Source: Thermogemmatispora aurantia (GTDB taxonomy: Bacteria > Chloroflexota > Ktedonobacteria > Ktedonobacterales > Ktedonobacteraceae). Taken from it: a stretch of 64,000 nucleotides of DNA. Of this stretch, positions 63,077-64,000 are shown one piece after another; within the stretch, counting starts at the first letter, position 1, and every line of letters starts with the position of its first letter. The DNA lies in contig NZ_BKZV01000001.1 in NCBI RefSeq assembly GCF_008974285.1, forward strand, positions 915,319-979,318, in the 5' to 3' direction. The notes beneath the pieces were generated by a model. It was given only the letters and a program-made list of their open reading frames with translations. It searched no databases and was not told the DNA's origin. The position numbers were made by a program, and so were the translations under genes.

Positions 63077-64000
63077 ATGGCTATGGCTATGCAATGGCAA
63101 TGGTTACAACCGGGTAGCAGCTGCACGGTACGCGCCTACGCCAAGATCAATCTGACACTTGACGTCCTTGGCCGTCGCGGCGATGGCTATCATGCGCTGG
63201 CGACGGTGATGCAGACGATCGATCTCTACGACACACTCTCATTGACGCTGCGCGAGGATGGGCTAGTGCACCTGGTTTGCACGCAGCCCGAGCTGAGTAC
63301 GGAGACGAATCTGGCGCTACGCGCGGCGATGCTGCTCAGAGCACATACTGGCGAGCGACGTGGCGTGCTGATTGAACTACAGAAGCGCATCCCGAGCGCT
63401 GCCGGCCTGGGTGGAGGAAGTAGCGACGCCGCGGCGGCTCTGTTGGCTCTGACACGCCTGTGGCAGCTGCGACTGACTGCAACGGAATTAATGGAGCTGG
63501 CGGCCTCGCTCGGCTCGGATGTGCCTTTCTTCCTCTATGGCGGATTGGCACTCTGCGAGGGCCGGGGCGAGCTGGTAACCCCTTTGCCTCCCTGCTGGCC
63601 CGCCGAGCTGCGCTGGCTGGTGCTGCTGAAGCCAGCGATCAGTGTGGCAACCGCCGGGGTCTTTGGGGCGTTGACGGCGCACGACTATAGCGATGGTTCG
63701 CACACGCAGGCGGTCTGCGCGGCTTTGCAGGCGCAGCGGATGCCTGCCCTGTCTCATCTCCACAATGGTCTTGAGCGCGGGGTCCTGGAGCGCTATGCCG
63801 AGGTGGCCGTCGGACGGGCCGCGCTTCTGGAGGCCGGGGCACCTTTCGTCCGTCTCTCAGGCAGCGGTCCGACGCTCTTTACGGCTCTGGCCGATCTTGA
63901 GGAGGCTCACCGCCTCTGGCTCCGCCTCCAGGAGCAGGGCTACGAGGTCTACCTGACCCAGGTGGTCTATCCCTCAGCAGAATCCCTGACTCTTGCGTCT
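63077..64000 (+). CDS. ispE: 4-diphosphocytidyl-2-C-methyl-D-erythritol kinase (3' partial)
   Basis: The frame runs off the right edge; 308 residues are visible with no stop. AYAKINLTLDVLGRRGDGYH near residue 20 is the IspE N-terminal signature and PSAAGLGGGSSDAAAAL (106-122) is the GHMP kinase ATP loop; GSGPTLFTA occurs near the end. It phosphorylates CDP-methylerythritol in the MEP isoprenoid pathway. ATG 63077 opens MAMAMQWQWL; 63083 and 63089 are also possible. The leader is very short and no ribosome-binding site is seen, so near-leaderless translation is possible. Confidence 0.88.
   Translation, partial: MAMAMQWQWLQPGSSCTVRAYAKINLTLDVLGRRGDGYHALATVMQTIDLYDTLSLTLREDGLVHLVCTQPELSTETNLALRAAMLLRAHTGERRGVLIELQKRIPSAAGLGGGSSDAAAALLALTRLWQLRLTATELMELAASLGSDVPFFLYGGLALCEGRGELVTPLPPCWPAELRWLVLLKPAISVATAGVFGALTAHDYSDGSHTQAVCAALQAQRMPALSHLHNGLERGVLERYAEVAVGRAALLEAGAPFVRLSGSGPTLFTALADLEEAHRLWLRLQEQGYEVYLTQVVYPSAESLTLAS

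Noticed and set aside
1-64000. tRNA, rRNA and CRISPR elements
   Set aside because: No T-loop-like consensus with acceptor stem, no rRNA-like conserved block and no regularly spaced repeats were seen on either strand; this was a reading by eye, not a covariance search.

Overview
The window is a 64 kb piece of a bacterial chromosome with high GC content, densely packed genes on both strands and short intergenic gaps. No rRNA, tRNA, CRISPR array or phage block was found. The gene set suggests a Gram-positive-like or monoderm member of the Chloroflexota, most likely class Ktedonobacteria. The evidence is a cytosolic Ser/Thr kinase fused to a seven-blade WD40 propeller, a DUF929 thioredoxin-like membrane protein, a DUF4388 protein, DUF951 beside nadD, a full MutS-MutL pair and an IS605-type tnpB remnant. 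This assignment is inference from gene families; no 16S gene is present.

Layout. 1-8.7 kb (+): end of a DUF929 protein, a structured 530-bp gap, nadK, recN, an FAD oxidoreductase, a small membrane protein, a GNAT acetyltransferase and a GT-C-like membrane glycosyltransferase. 8.8-18 kb (+): a TPR protein, an RlmD/TrmA-type RNA methyltransferase and maf joined by ATGA overlaps, then an MscS channel, nadD with an overlapping DUF951 gene, an MFS exporter and a membrane protein with a HELCH metallopeptidase motif. 18.1-28.6 kb (-): mutL-mutS from a near-consensus promoter, a GNAT protein with two APC permeases, and a DUF4388 protein with a HAMP-like membrane protein. 29-34.3 kb (+): an LRV-repeat protein, a decayed tnpB (-), a MoxR ATPase and a DUF2201/VWA metallopeptidase-like protein. 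34.4-36.2 kb (-): cytochrome P450 and TetR. 36.5-50.5 kb (+): YbjQ, a class V aminotransferase, the kinase-WD40 protein, MetH, a 1.2-kb gap holding a small acidic ORF (-), cysS and a penicillin-acylase-family protein. 50.7-52.9 kb (+): a restriction-modification pair, an adenine methylase with a SacI-family endonuclease whose DNA is visibly more AT-rich. 53-56.3 kb (-): MarR with an ABC-2 exporter, then TatA. 57-64 kb: a secreted or anchored protein (+), purine nucleoside phosphorylase with a tyrosine-recombinase homologue that has lost most catalytic residues (-), an unknown barrel-like protein (+), a PIG-L deacetylase with a glycosidase-like protein (-), and ispE running off the right edge.

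Several genes combine into recognisable functions: NAD metabolism (nadK, nadD), DNA repair (recN, mutS, mutL), sulfur amino-acid and one-carbon metabolism (metH, cysS), and envelope transport (MFS, APC, ABC-2, MscS, TatA). The points of most interest are the LRV/MoxR/VWA cluster, the restriction-modification island, the probably inactive recombinase, the structured leaders before nadK and between the permeases, and the small acidic ORF behind a perfect 12-bp inverted repeat. Genome-wide conservation could not be tested here; every such claim is marked as inference.
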